A stretch of DNA of 64,000 bases, from positions 1 through 64,000 of the IMG/VR virus record IMGVR_UViG_3300023202_000034; one strand, written 5' to 3'. The stretch is from a virus. Shown here one piece after another: positions 23,233 to 32,009 of this stretch. The position numbers were made by a program, and so were the translations under genes. Below the pieces are notes generated by a model. The model saw only the letters and a list, made by a program, of their open reading frames with translations. It ran no database searches and was not told the DNA's origin. How positions within the stretch are numbered: position 1 is the first letter of the stretch; every line of letters starts with the position of its first letter.

Positions 23233-23577
23233 ATGAGCACCAATGAAATCCAAGAGATTGAACTGAACATTAAAGAAGCCAAGAAGTTTGTTGACCTGGG
23301 TAAATCACTCGAGCGTCTTCAATCCAATCGTGACTTCAAAAAGGTGGTTGAAGAAAGCTTCTTCAAAGACGAAGCGGTTCGTCTGGTTCACCTGAAGTCC
23401 AATCCTGCGATGCAACGTCCCGAGCAACAGGCTGCTGTTGATTCGGACATTCGTGCCATTGGTACCTTTGCCCAGTTCCTCGACACCATCTACATGCGTG
23501 CCGATCACGCAGCCAAGGCGATTGAAGCCGACGAAGAATCGCTGGAAGAACTTCGTGCAGAGGGTGCTGAAGAATGA
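23233..23577 (+). CDS. hypothetical late protein upstream of scaffold
   Basis: A 114-aa, mostly helical acidic protein with coiled-coil character (KEAKKFVDLGKSLERLQ). Its stop overlaps the next gene's ATG by 4 nt. N4-like phages have a small gene at this place between portal and scaffold (gp58 position). No motif reveals a role. Co-expression with scaffold and capsid suggests head assembly. Confidence 0.65.
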   Translation: MSTNEIQEIELNIKEAKKFVDLGKSLERLQSNRDFKKVVEESFFKDEAVRLVHLKSNPAMQRPEQQAAVDSDIRAIGTFAQFLDTIYMRADHAAKAIEADEESLEELRAEGAEE

Positions 23578-24755
23578 GTGAGACAGCCGTAGACAACGCG
23601 CAGTCTGCCGGGGAACTCCCGGACATTTACTCCATGAGTGACGAGGAACTGATGAACCTCGATCCGAGCCAGTTTAATGAGTATGAGGCTCATGAGCAGG
23701 AGGACGTGTCCGAGGAACCCCCGGCAGACGAGGCAGTAGACGCAGAGGATGCGGACGACCTTCTCACTGACGATCCCGGTGAAGAGGAAGAGACCGAGGC
23801 AGACGACGCCGGCGAAGCCGAAGCGGAGGAAGCCGAGGAATCAGAAAACGAAGAAGAAGGTGAGACCGAATCCGAAGAAGGTGAGGAAGAAAAGGACGAG
23901 AAAGAAGAGTCCGACACCACGGATTACGAAGCGGAGTACAAGAAGATCCTGGCTCCGTTCAAGGCCAACGGTAAAGAGATGCAAGTCGAGTCTGTTGACG
24001 AGGCCATCCAGCTTATGCAGATGGGTGCCAACTACAACAAAAAGATGAGCGCTCTTAAACCGCACCTGAAAACTCTGAAGGTACTGGAAAAGAATAGCCT
24101 TCTGAGTGATGACAAGATTGGTTTCCTGGTAGACCTCGCTAACCGCGATCCCAAAGCCATTGGAAAACTGATCAAGGACAGTGGGCTCGACCCACTGGAT
24201 ATGGATGTTGAAGCAAGCAGTGACTATGTCCCGAAGAAGCATACGGTCAGTGACCAGGAACTTGCTTTGGATGATGTTCTGGATTCCATTCAGGATTCAG
24301 CCAAGTACAGCGAGACTGTGGAACTGGTCAGGCAATGGGACGAGCCCAGCAAGAAAGCCGCGGCAGAAGCTCCTCAACTGCTACAGGTCATTAACCAACA
24401 CATGGAAAACGGTGTGTATGGCGTGATCAGCACGGAGCTTGAACGTCAACGTGTGCTGGGGAAATTGAACGGTTTGTCTGATCTGGAAGCGTACAAGCAG
24501 GTTGGTGACAGCATTCAAGAGCGAGGTGGTTTTGACCATCTGTTTGCCAAGGAAGAGCAGAGGCAACAAGACCCCACGCCAGCGAAGCGACTCCCACCCA
24601 AGCAGAAGCGAGAAGATCCCAAGCTGAAGGAAAAGCGGCGTGCTGCAGCTCCGAGCAAAGGTGCACCCGCTAAGTCGAAGATCCCGGCGGATTTCAATCC
24701 CCTGGCGATGTCCGACGAAGAGTTTGAGAAACACTTTAACCAAAAACTTCTGTGA
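23574..24755 (+). CDS. scaffolding-like protein (N4 gp57 position)
   Basis: A 393-aa protein directly before the major capsid gene. Residues about 35-115 are extremely acidic (long runs of Glu/Asp/Ser), followed by a helical middle (MQMGANYNKKMSALKPHLKTL) and a basic Lys/Pro-rich segment near the C-terminus (PPKQKREDPKLKEKRRAAAPSKG) before a final DEEFEKHFNQKLL. An acidic, helical body with a basic capsid-binding tail is typical of scaffolding proteins. The assignment rests on this and on synteny. Confidence 0.75.
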   Translation: MSETAVDNAQSAGELPDIYSMSDEELMNLDPSQFNEYEAHEQEDVSEEPPADEAVDAEDADDLLTDDPGEEEETEADDAGEAEAEEAEESENEEEGETESEEGEEEKDEKEESDTTDYEAEYKKILAPFKANGKEMQVESVDEAIQLMQMGANYNKKMSALKPHLKTLKVLEKNSLLSDDKIGFLVDLANRDPKAIGKLIKDSGLDPLDMDVEASSDYVPKKHTVSDQELALDDVLDSIQDSAKYSETVELVRQWDEPSKKAAAEAPQLLQVINQHMENGVYGVISTELERQRVLGKLNGLSDLEAYKQVGDSIQERGGFDHLFAKEEQRQQDPTPAKRLPPKQKREDPKLKEKRRAAAPSKGAPAKSKIPADFNPLAMSDEEFEKHFNQKLL

Positions 24756-24771
24756 TATTTAAGGATAGCTT

Positions 24772-25941
24772 ATGAGTCGTCAATATAACGATCCCGCTGG
24801 TGGTTCCCCGTCTAACATCGGTAACCAGTTCAATGAATTCTACTGGCAGAAGCAGGCCCTGATTGAAGCCAAAAAGGAGCAGTACTTCTCTCCGCTGGCG
24901 GATACCACGGCTATGCCGAAGCACTTCGGTAAGAAGATCAAAAAGTACCACTACCTGCCGCTGCTCGACGACGCCAACGTCAATGACCAGGGTATCGACG
25001 CCTCCGGTGCGACCATTGCCAATGGTAACCTTTACGGTTCCAGCAAGGATATCGGCACCATCCCGGGCAAGATGCCTGTGCTGTCTGAAACTGGCGGTCG
25101 TGTTAACCGTGTTGGTTTCAAGCGTAAGGAACTGGAAGGTTCCATCGAGAAGTTCGGCTTCTTCGATGAGTACACCCAGGAGTCCATGGACTTCGATACC
25201 GATGCGGACCTGATGCAGCACATCAACCGCGAAATGGTATTCGGTGCCAACGAAATGACCGAAGACCTTCTGCAGATTGACCTGATCAACTCTGCTGGTC
25301 TCATCAAGTTCGCCGGTGCTGCCACTGACGTACCTGAAGTGAACGCTACTGCTGTCGTGACTTACAGCGACCTGCTGCGTCTGTCTATCGACCTGGACAA
25401 CAACCGCACACCGAAGATGACCAAGGTTGTGACCGGTACCCGTCTGGTGGATACCAAAACCATCCCGGCCGCTCGTGTCATGTACATCGGTTCCGAGCTG
25501 CAGCCGACCATCGAAGCGATGACCGACCTGCACGGCAATCCGGCCTTCATCCCGGTTCAGAAGTACGCCGCTGGCGGCACTGTCCTGAACGGTGAGATCG
25601 GTACCGTGGGTTACTTCCGCATCGTGGTTGTGCCCGAGATGATGAAGTGGGAAGCCGCTGGTGCGGATGCGACTGGTAACGACACTCACTGGGCCACTGC
25701 AAACAAGTTCGACGTGTTCCCGATGCTGGTTGTAGGTGATGGCTCCTTCACCACCATTGGCTTCCTGACCGATGGTAAGACTGTGAAGTTCAAGATCACC
25801 CACAAGAAGCCGGGTACTGAGACTGCTGACCGCAATGATCCGTATGGCGAAATAGGCTTTATGTCCATCAAGTGGTACTACGGCTTCATGGTTCTGCGTC
25901 CTGAGCGTCTGGCTGTGCAGTACACCGCTGCCACCCTTTGA
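24772..25941 (+). CDS. major capsid protein (N4 gp56 family)
   Basis: A 389-aa major capsid protein. The opening region [22 protein letters not shown] followed by [20 protein letters not shown] is characteristic of the N4-gp56 family, whose members are about 400 aa with an HK97-like fold. Codon usage is strongly biased toward C-ending codons, more so than in neighbours, as expected for a highly expressed gene. AAGGATAGCTT precedes the ATG. A terminator-like hairpin follows. Confidence 0.92.
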   Translation: MSRQYNDPAGGSPSNIGNQFNEFYWQKQALIEAKKEQYFSPLADTTAMPKHFGKKIKKYHYLPLLDDANVNDQGIDASGATIANGNLYGSSKDIGTIPGKMPVLSETGGRVNRVGFKRKELEGSIEKFGFFDEYTQESMDFDTDADLMQHINREMVFGANEMTEDLLQIDLINSAGLIKFAGAATDVPEVNATAVVTYSDLLRLSIDLDNNRTPKMTKVVTGTRLVDTKTIPAARVMYIGSELQPTIEAMTDLHGNPAFIPVQKYAAGGTVLNGEIGTVGYFRIVVVPEMMKWEAAGADATGNDTHWATANKFDVFPMLVVGDGSFTTIGFLTDGKTVKFKITHKKPGTETADRNDPYGEIGFMSIKWYYGFMVLRPERLAVQYTAATL

Positions 25942-25963
25942 GGGTAGTAGTTAAGCGGTAACC

Positions 25964-25987
25964 GGGAGGGGTCGAAAGGCCCCTTCC
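25964..25987 (+). terminator. hairpin after the capsid gene
   Basis: GGGAGGGG-tcgaaagg-CCCCTTCC forms a GC-rich stem without a good U-tract. It may be a leaky terminator or an mRNA 3'-end stabiliser that raises capsid expression relative to downstream genes. Confidence 0.5.
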
Positions 25988-26012
25988 AATCCAAACCAAG
26001 AGAAGGCATCCC

Positions 26013-26555
26013 ATGAGCGAAGTTGAAAACGTAGTAGACACCCAGGAATCCGAACTTGAAGCACTGAAGCTGCGTGCAGACCAGCTTGGCCTCAAGTACC
26101 ACCCCAGCATTGGCCTGGAGAAACTCCGTGAAAAGGTCAACGAAGAATTGAACAAACCCACCGAAGGCGTAGAAGGCGGCGACGTCTCTCATGCTGCGGT
26201 GAACAAAGGTGCACGGAATGAAGCCCTGGCTCTGAAGCGAGTGCGCATTACCTGCATGAACCCCAACAAAAAGGAATGGGAAGGCGAAGTATTCTGCGCC
26301 GGCAACTCCCAGATCGGTACCGTTCGAAAGATGGTCCCCTTTGAAGCGGAATTCCACGTTCCAGACATTCTGCTGAAGATGATCAAGCGCCGGATGTACC
26401 AAACCTTCGTGACGGTAAAAACCCCGAACGGCGGTAAGATCAAGCGCGGCAAGCTGGTTCGTGAATTCGCCGTGGAAGAGCTCGAGCCTCTGACGGAGAA
26501 AGAGCTGGCGGAACTGAAGCAGCGTCAGTTGATGGCAGCCGGTCAGGCTGAGTAA
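26013..26555 (+). CDS. conserved virion-region protein with HeH/LEM-like N-terminus
   Basis: A 180-aa protein. Residues 10-48 (ELEALKLRADQLGLKYHPSIG..KLREKV) resemble a HeH/LEM-type helix-extension-helix. The second half is beta-rich and basic (VRITCMNPNKKEWEGEVFCAGN...RRMYQTFVTVKT). Similar proteins follow the capsid gene in N4-like phages. It is probably a head-associated or decoration protein, though the function is not proven by any motif. Confidence 0.65.
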   Translation: MSEVENVVDTQESELEALKLRADQLGLKYHPSIGLEKLREKVNEELNKPTEGVEGGDVSHAAVNKGARNEALALKRVRITCMNPNKKEWEGEVFCAGNSQIGTVRKMVPFEAEFHVPDILLKMIKRRMYQTFVTVKTPNGGKIKRGKLVREFAVEELEPLTEKELAELKQRQLMAAGQAE

Positions 26556-26577
26556 CGGGTAACCCAGGGTAGACAGT

Positions 26578-27306
26578 ATGACGTCAGTGACATTAGATCA
26601 GCTTACCGAGTCTAAAATTGAAGGTACCGGTGTCTTCGACAAACTCATGCAAGCGGTGGAAGCGCACATTCACCAGGAGTTTGGGAAGAACCGGATCAAG
26701 GGCCCGGAGTACTCGACTGTCTACCTTGGGGCTCTTCAGAGCACCCTGGATCAGTCGATCCGCTTTCTGTTGGATAAAGACGATGCCTTGCTCAAAGCCA
26801 AACAGGCAGAGTTGATTGATAAACAGATCGAAGAACTTACCGCTCGGATTGCGTTGATCCAACAGCAGACCGCGAATGCGTTGACCGAAAACGCCACCAT
26901 GCTCAAACAGCAGGACAAGCTGGATGCAGAAGTAGCATTGATCGGTGCACAGAAACTGAAGACCGATGAAGAAATTTTGAGTCTGCAGGAAGGTCAGCTT
27001 AAAACCGCAGCTGAAACTGCACTCCTGGATCAGAAGAAAGTCACTGAAGAGGCCCAGATTTCGGGTGAGGGTGTGGACGCTGATTCAGTCATCGGCAAGC
27101 AGAAAGCACTTTATCAGGCACAGTCTGATGGGTATGAGAAAGATGCTCAGCAGAAAGCCGTGAAGCAAATGCTGGACACCTGGAACGTACGTAAAACAGC
27201 AGACCCCTTCGGTACTGTCGAAACTCCTGATACCAAGCTGGAACCTCTATACATTGGACGTGCTGTAACCAAACTCATGGAAGGTATTGGCGTTGATATG
27301 AGCTAA
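26578..27306 (+). CDS. coiled-coil virion protein
   Basis: A 242-aa protein. Residues 80-170 form a long Gln/Leu/Glu-rich coiled coil (LIDKQIEELTARIALIQQQT). The N-terminus is globular (EAHIHQEFGKNRIKGPEY). It is probably a structural or assembly component such as a tail or internal core protein. It is followed by a strong terminator, so it ends a transcription segment. Confidence 0.65.
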   Translation: MTSVTLDQLTESKIEGTGVFDKLMQAVEAHIHQEFGKNRIKGPEYSTVYLGALQSTLDQSIRFLLDKDDALLKAKQAELIDKQIEELTARIALIQQQTANALTENATMLKQQDKLDAEVALIGAQKLKTDEEILSLQEGQLKTAAETALLDQKKVTEEAQISGEGVDADSVIGKQKALYQAQSDGYEKDAQQKAVKQMLDTWNVRKTADPFGTVETPDTKLEPLYIGRAVTKLMEGIGVDMS

Positions 27307-27332
27307 GTCCCTGAACAGGGTGTGTAAACGAA

Positions 27333-27357
27333 GGACAGCTCCGGCTGTCCTTTTTTG
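27333..27357 (+). terminator. intrinsic terminator (UCCG loop)
   Basis: GGACAGC-TCCG-GCTGTCC is followed by TTTTTTGT, a 7-bp stem with a UNCG-type tetraloop. It is very convincing. Confidence 0.88.
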
Positions 27358-27371
27358 TAAGAGGGCACGGT

Positions 27372-29723
27372 ATGGGACTATTCAGTAGTAAAAAGAAGAA
27401 GGTTGTCGGAACCAGCGTCACCCGAGTCATCGAAGACGAGGATATTCCTTCCAACGCCAAGGAGAGTGTGATTGCCGCTATTATGCGTGGCGAGTCTGTT
27501 GGTGACATGATTCTGGAAGATCGTATCAATGGGCGTGTTCCCCACTTCGAGCAGGCATACGCATTTGCCAAATCCGACAATTATGTGTTCGGGGTACCTG
27601 ACGAAGAGATCAGTGAAACCAGCTCAGCAAGACTTGCTGTGCAGCAGCAGATCACTGCAGAACAATCCAGCAATGTTCAGCTTTGGTACTACCGACTGCT
27701 TCCCATGAACTTCCTGCACATGGCTTGGGAAACGTTATTTACCCAATACCAGTACGACCCGTTCACCAACAAGCTCGGCACCAAGACAACAGAAAAAGGC
27801 ACGGACGTCTATGTGAAAGACCTGGTGGTATCACTCACCGGTACAGCCGAGGATTACCCCGAATTATCCCTTATCAACTGGGATACGCACCCCCAGGACC
27901 GTTACAGCCTGAGCAGGGGAGACACCCCGACTGAAACCAGAACACCTGTCTTTCTGTTTGAGCAGTCACAGAATGAGTTCCGTGTGGAGATCGAGTGGCT
28001 GGAGGAGGGTTCTGGTACACCAACGGATGGGTATACGGCGCCAGCACTAAGTCAAGCTGTTGTACTACAGGGTGGTTATACTGCCTCACCTTTAAGTCAG
28101 GCAGTTGTCTTGAGCGAATCAGGTACCGGAAGTACGCCAGGGGATGAACCAACCATTCAGACCGAAGTATGGGTTCTACCAATTCCCGCTGTGGATATGG
28201 CACAGCTCTACCACCAAGTGGCATACCGTAACCTAGGAAACAACGCAGAAGGTTATTGGACCTACGCGCAAGGCGTAGGCACCTATCCAGCAATAGACAA
28301 CGCAGGCAATACCACAACCATTGTGGAAACGGATTATATGCCGTTCATGTTTTTCATAAGTGATGGCGTTCTATTGGGCTCTGAAGGCCGGGAAAACACT
28401 CCGGAGTACCGGAGTATGCAACTTATGCTCAGATACATGAGCATGGACTTCAGAGAAGTCTGCGACAACATGGCAGAGAATCCAGACATTGCTGATGTAC
28501 GTCAAGGCGCTATGATCTTTGGGATTCCTATGGATTCAGAAGATCCAGATGAACTGGTCTACCTTTATCGACACTTACGCCACTTGTATGACACCACCAC
28601 GCCAGTGACTGAAGTAACAACCGGAGATGCACAGTATTCCATTGGTTTCACCGACGCGGACTTCCGGATTGATCTGGATTACGCCGGCATTGTGGTCGAA
28701 ACCAAGACAGGTAACGTCGGTGAAGTCGGTTCTGTAAAACGGACGATTGGGAATTACTCGGTACAGGAAACAAAGACCATAGATACCCGGGATGGTCCGG
28801 AGACTGAGGTCGTTACACGTACTTACGACAAGTTGACTCTACAATACCAGGAGACTGCAAACTCGTATCAGGAACTCACGATCTACAACCCGAGCATGGT
28901 GTACTTCGTGGAAGGGAATCGGGCGGTATATGTCAACCTGTCCGATGACGAGGGACGGCTTCTGCTCCCAATGTGTAAACCAATCATCAACACATTCAGT
29001 TACAACCAAAAGGAGAAGTTGTACCTCCGTTCGTTGCACTTCGTCTTTAACTCCCTCGTGGTGGTGAAAGTGAAGTGGTACCAGACCGGAATCTTCAAGG
29101 CGTTTCTGGTGGTAGTGGCTATTGTCATCACAGTACTAAGTGCTGGAACGGCAATACCGGCTATTGCGGGTTTCCTGGGAATCTCAACGTTAGCCGCGGT
29201 GGTGGTCTTCGTCATTATCAGTATTGCGATGTCCTTTGTCTTCCGTCTGGTGGTCAAGGAACTTGGTTTACAGAATAGTATTATTGCTGCAGTCGTATTG
29301 GTTGTTCTGGCTGCGCTTGCAGGAATGAACGGTACAGAGTTCTTTGGTTTTGTTGATGCACAGATGTTGCTTATGATGGGTAACGGGCTTGCGCAGGGTG
29401 TTGGTAAATATGCTGGAGAACTCGTTAATGAATATAATCAAAAATACGAACAGTTTGAAGATTTACTGGACAATAGGACAAAGGAACTAAAAGCAGCTGA
29501 GGAACTATTAGGCGGAGGGATTGATATAGATCCCTTTGAGTTTATCGGGCTACAGCCGTTATTTATCCCCGGAGAAACGCCTGATTTGTTTTATCAAAGA
29601 ACAGTGCATTCCGGTAACATTGGAACATTGGCTTATGAATATTTACACAGTTACTTTGATGTAAACCTCCAATTACCAACCATTTCAGATTCTTTGGGAG
29701 AGTTATATGACCGGAACCGTTAA
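27372..29723 (+). CDS. large virion protein with transmembrane segments (putative ejection protein)
   Basis: A 783-aa protein. Residues about 1-560 are soluble and rich in Thr/Glu/Asp. Residues about 573-660 hold three or four hydrophobic helices (FLVVVAIVITVLSAGTAIPAIAGFLG, LAAVVVFVIISIAMSFVF, IIAAVVLVVLAALAGM). The remainder is a helical tail. A hydrophobic cluster in a large structural-region protein next to internal virion genes suggests a protein ejected into or through the inner membrane. A short Ala/Leu/Gln-rich direct repeat occurs near residue 225 (APALSQAVVLQGGY then ASPLSQAVVL). Confidence 0.6.
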   Translation: MGLFSSKKKKVVGTSVTRVIEDEDIPSNAKESVIAAIMRGESVGDMILEDRINGRVPHFEQAYAFAKSDNYVFGVPDEEISETSSARLAVQQQITAEQSSNVQLWYYRLLPMNFLHMAWETLFTQYQYDPFTNKLGTKTTEKGTDVYVKDLVVSLTGTAEDYPELSLINWDTHPQDRYSLSRGDTPTETRTPVFLFEQSQNEFRVEIEWLEEGSGTPTDGYTAPALSQAVVLQGGYTASPLSQAVVLSESGTGSTPGDEPTIQTEVWVLPIPAVDMAQLYHQVAYRNLGNNAEGYWTYAQGVGTYPAIDNAGNTTTIVETDYMPFMFFISDGVLLGSEGRENTPEYRSMQLMLRYMSMDFREVCDNMAENPDIADVRQGAMIFGIPMDSEDPDELVYLYRHLRHLYDTTTPVTEVTTGDAQYSIGFTDADFRIDLDYAGIVVETKTGNVGEVGSVKRTIGNYSVQETKTIDTRDGPETEVVTRTYDKLTLQYQETANSYQELTIYNPSMVYFVEGNRAVYVNLSDDEGRLLLPMCKPIINTFSYNQKEKLYLRSLHFVFNSLVVVKVKWYQTGIFKAFLVVVAIVITVLSAGTAIPAIAGFLGISTLAAVVVFVIISIAMSFVFRLVVKELGLQNSIIAAVVLVVLAALAGMNGTEFFGFVDAQMLLMMGNGLAQGVGKYAGELVNEYNQKYEQFEDLLDNRTKELKAAEELLGGGIDIDPFEFIGLQPLFIPGETPDLFYQRTVHSGNIGTLAYEYLHSYFDVNLQLPTISDSLGELYDRNR

Positions 29724-30249
29724 CCCTATGCAGGCGCTTGCTATGGCAAGCCCAAATTACACCCCTGTTTCTACCTTTGATCTGGGAACCAGTCCCTATG
29801 ACTTTGGTTATGGGAATTATACCAACCCAAATTTCTCACCTGTTGCTACGGCATCCCCGGTAAGTGCTGCCACATCGGTACCTGTGGCGGACATTTCCCA
29901 ACAGTTGGCGTCTTTTGGATCTGCAGTACCGGCTGGCGCTGAACCGACCACGATGCAAACCTTGTTTGGCGGCAAACTAGCGGATGGTAGTACCCAGATG
30001 GGAATGATTCCTGCTGGTTTGGGGACTGCTAACTCATTGCTGTCCGGCTGGCTTGGTATGAAACAGTATGGATTGGCCAAGAAGCAGATCAACTCATCCA
30101 TTGATATGAGCAAGCGTAACTTCAACGCCCAGGCCAATACGATCAACTCCCAACTGGAAGACCGTCAGCGGTACCGTGCCATGACACAGCCTGGTGCTAA
30201 CCAAGACGTTGCCAGCTATATGGCGAAGTACGGAGTGCAGAAGGTATGA
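29707..30249 (+). CDS. internal virion protein-like
   Basis: A 180-aa protein overlapping the previous gene by 17 nt and the next by 4 nt. A low-complexity Ser/Thr/Pro-rich N-terminal half is followed by KKQINSSIDMSKRNFNAQANTIN, a K/Q-rich amphipathic helix as seen in small podophage internal core proteins. The role is inferred from position. Confidence 0.6.
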   Translation: MTGTVNPMQALAMASPNYTPVSTFDLGTSPYDFGYGNYTNPNFSPVATASPVSAATSVPVADISQQLASFGSAVPAGAEPTTMQTLFGGKLADGSTQMGMIPAGLGTANSLLSGWLGMKQYGLAKKQINSSIDMSKRNFNAQANTINSQLEDRQRYRAMTQPGANQDVASYMAKYGVQKV

Positions 30250-31562
30250 GCAATCCTATCACTTGGCGTAATGTTAACGGCCCGGATCTTCGATCCGGTG
30301 CCGCCATTCTTGGGCAAGCCCAGCAGAGCTTTGATAAAGCGTTCTCGGGTGCCCAGGGCGTTATCAATGATTGGCAAGGCATTCAGGAGGCCAACCAAGC
30401 CAACACCATTGACAAGAACACTGAGCAATTCCTGAATACGATCAACCAACGTTACCGTGATCCAGCTGCCTTGGAGCAAGCCAGACAATCGGGTGAGCTG
30501 GATGCTCTGCGTCAGCAGTATGGTCAGTATGGTTTGGACACTGATAAAACGAACGTCGCAGCCATTGATTCTATTCTGGGACAACGACGTACCCAGCGTA
30601 AGGAAAACCAAGAGTACTCTGATTTCGAGACTCGCTTGGGTAACCGTGCAGCCAGGGATGCACATGACGTGGCGATTGCTGAAGGTCGCTTTGAGGACGC
30701 GGCCAAGATACGGTCTGAGAACGAGTTTCTCAACGAAGGCGGTATGGCTCAGGCACAAACCAGTGCACAGCATGCTGAAGAGAATCTGAACTGGACCCGG
30801 GAGCAGCGGAACAATACCCGACAGGATCGTGCAGAAACCCAACAACAGAAAGCAATCCGGAAGCAGGGTGAGGCCTTGGCTGCTGACGCATTCCTGCGTA
30901 TGAGCGAACCAGGGGCCAATGCCACCCAGATCAGGAACAGTCTGGTTTCAGACCTGATGTCAGTTCCAGGAATGACTATGGGCATGGCCACGGAAATGGC
31001 AACCAATGCGGACAACACCGATTATCTGACCTCACAATTGTCCAAGCGTGATCAGGCAGGGTTGGACAAAGGTTTGGCAGGAATTGAGAAGGAACTCAGC
31101 AAAAATGAGTTTTACCAGTGGGAGACCTCCAAAGAGTCACCCGCCGAGGCTGCAAACCGCGTAATCCAAAGCGCGCAAGCTAAGATCGACGACGGTTGGG
31201 ACCAGGAAGAAATCCATGATTTTGCGTTGGTTGCGATGACACAAGGCTTTGACTTGGGTACAGGCACGAAGATGCCTCTTCCCCCTGCCGCTGTGGAGTT
31301 CGTTATCAACCATCCGGATGTGGGTTCACTTTGGAACGGAAACCCAGATGATCATGTAAAGCGCTTGATCACCGACAACCCCTACTGGAAGAAGAAACTG
31401 GACGAAGCTGCACAGGGTAAGATTGACAAAAAGACGTATCAGGCCGAGTATTTAAAGAACACCCTGGGGAACGCCGAGCAGTTACAGGCAATGGACGCCC
31501 GCAGGAAAGACGGAGATCCGGTTGGTTGGTTCCTCGAAAGCATCAAGAACCGGGAACAGTAA
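30246..31562 (+). CDS. internal virion protein (N4 gp52 position)
   Basis: A 438-aa, Gln/Ala/Asn-rich and almost entirely helical protein. Segments such as QAQQSFDKAFSGAQGVIND and TREQRNNTRQDRAETQQQ are typical of podophage ejected core proteins. It lies two genes before the virion RNAP, as gp52 does in N4. A UUCG terminator follows. Confidence 0.65.
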   Translation: MSNPITWRNVNGPDLRSGAAILGQAQQSFDKAFSGAQGVINDWQGIQEANQANTIDKNTEQFLNTINQRYRDPAALEQARQSGELDALRQQYGQYGLDTDKTNVAAIDSILGQRRTQRKENQEYSDFETRLGNRAARDAHDVAIAEGRFEDAAKIRSENEFLNEGGMAQAQTSAQHAEENLNWTREQRNNTRQDRAETQQQKAIRKQGEALAADAFLRMSEPGANATQIRNSLVSDLMSVPGMTMGMATEMATNADNTDYLTSQLSKRDQAGLDKGLAGIEKELSKNEFYQWETSKESPAEAANRVIQSAQAKIDDGWDQEEIHDFALVAMTQGFDLGTGTKMPLPPAAVEFVINHPDVGSLWNGNPDDHVKRLITDNPYWKKKLDEAAQGKIDKKTYQAEYLKNTLGNAEQLQAMDARRKDGDPVGWFLESIKNREQ

Positions 31563-31569
31563 ACTGAGG

Positions 31570-31590
31570 GCCCTCTTCGGAGGGCTTTTT
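31570..31590 (+). terminator. UUCG intrinsic terminator
   Basis: GCCCTC-TTCG-GAGGGC is followed by TTTTTCTTTC. It separates the structural operon from the small membrane protein and the virion RNAP. Confidence 0.85.
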
Positions 31591-31610
31591 CTTTCACAAG
31601 GGGATACCTC

Positions 31611-31919
31611 ATGCGAGGATTTATTACCTCGGTTGTAGTGCTGGCAAGCATTGGTGCTGTGCTTTATGGTGGCACTTACTACCTGACAATGCAGATAGAC
31701 ACTCTCTACTCCGATCTTGCCAATTCTATTGGTTTGATCTATTTAATGATTGCACCGGCTTATTTGGTTGTTCAATTTATCCTTGTTCCATTGTATCGTC
31801 GTGCAACAAAAGAACTGACCATTAGGGATTTGCACAAGTACAAAACACTGCTGGATAACGGACTTATTTCCGAATCAGAATACAACCAAAGAGTTGGTGA
31901 ATTAAAGAAGTCTTTGTAA
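31611..31919 (+). CDS. small membrane protein with SHOCT-like C-terminus
   Basis: A 102-aa protein with two hydrophobic helices (ITSVVVLASIGAVLYGGTYYL and LIYLMIAPAYLVVQFILV), then LHKYKTLLDNGLISESEYNQRVGELKKSL, which fits the SHOCT short C-terminal domain (L..L.d.GlIse.Ef...k..LL). Membrane localisation is clear and the role is unknown. It lies just upstream of the virion RNAP. Confidence 0.65.
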   Translation: MRGFITSVVVLASIGAVLYGGTYYLTMQIDTLYSDLANSIGLIYLMIAPAYLVVQFILVPLYRRATKELTIRDLHKYKTLLDNGLISESEYNQRVGELKKSL

Positions 31920-31970
31920 TTAAATACAGTCTCTCCTTGTTTTAAATATCGCAACAAATCCTATTCTATT

Positions 31971-32005
31971 TATAATGCCTCAATGGTTTAAAACTGTTGA
32001 GGCAT
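31971..32005 (+). promoter_or_regulatory. TATAAT box overlapping an RBS-sequestering hairpin ahead of vRNAP
   Basis: A perfect TATAAT (31971-31976) overlaps the left arm of a 9-bp hairpin, ATGCCTCAA (31975-31983) pairing with TTGAGGCAT (31997-32005). The right arm contains GAGG, the only Shine-Dalgarno of the vRNAP gene, 7 nt from its ATG at 32010. Read-through RNA would hide the ribosome-binding site, while RNA started about 7 nt after TATAAT would lack the left arm. No good -35 box is present. Confidence 0.55.
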
Positions 32006-32009
32006 TTAG

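Noticed and set aside
27372-29723. The 783-aa protein as a membrane transporter
   Set aside because: Hydrophobic helices occupy only about 90 residues in a structural operon; an ejected virion protein is a better explanation.
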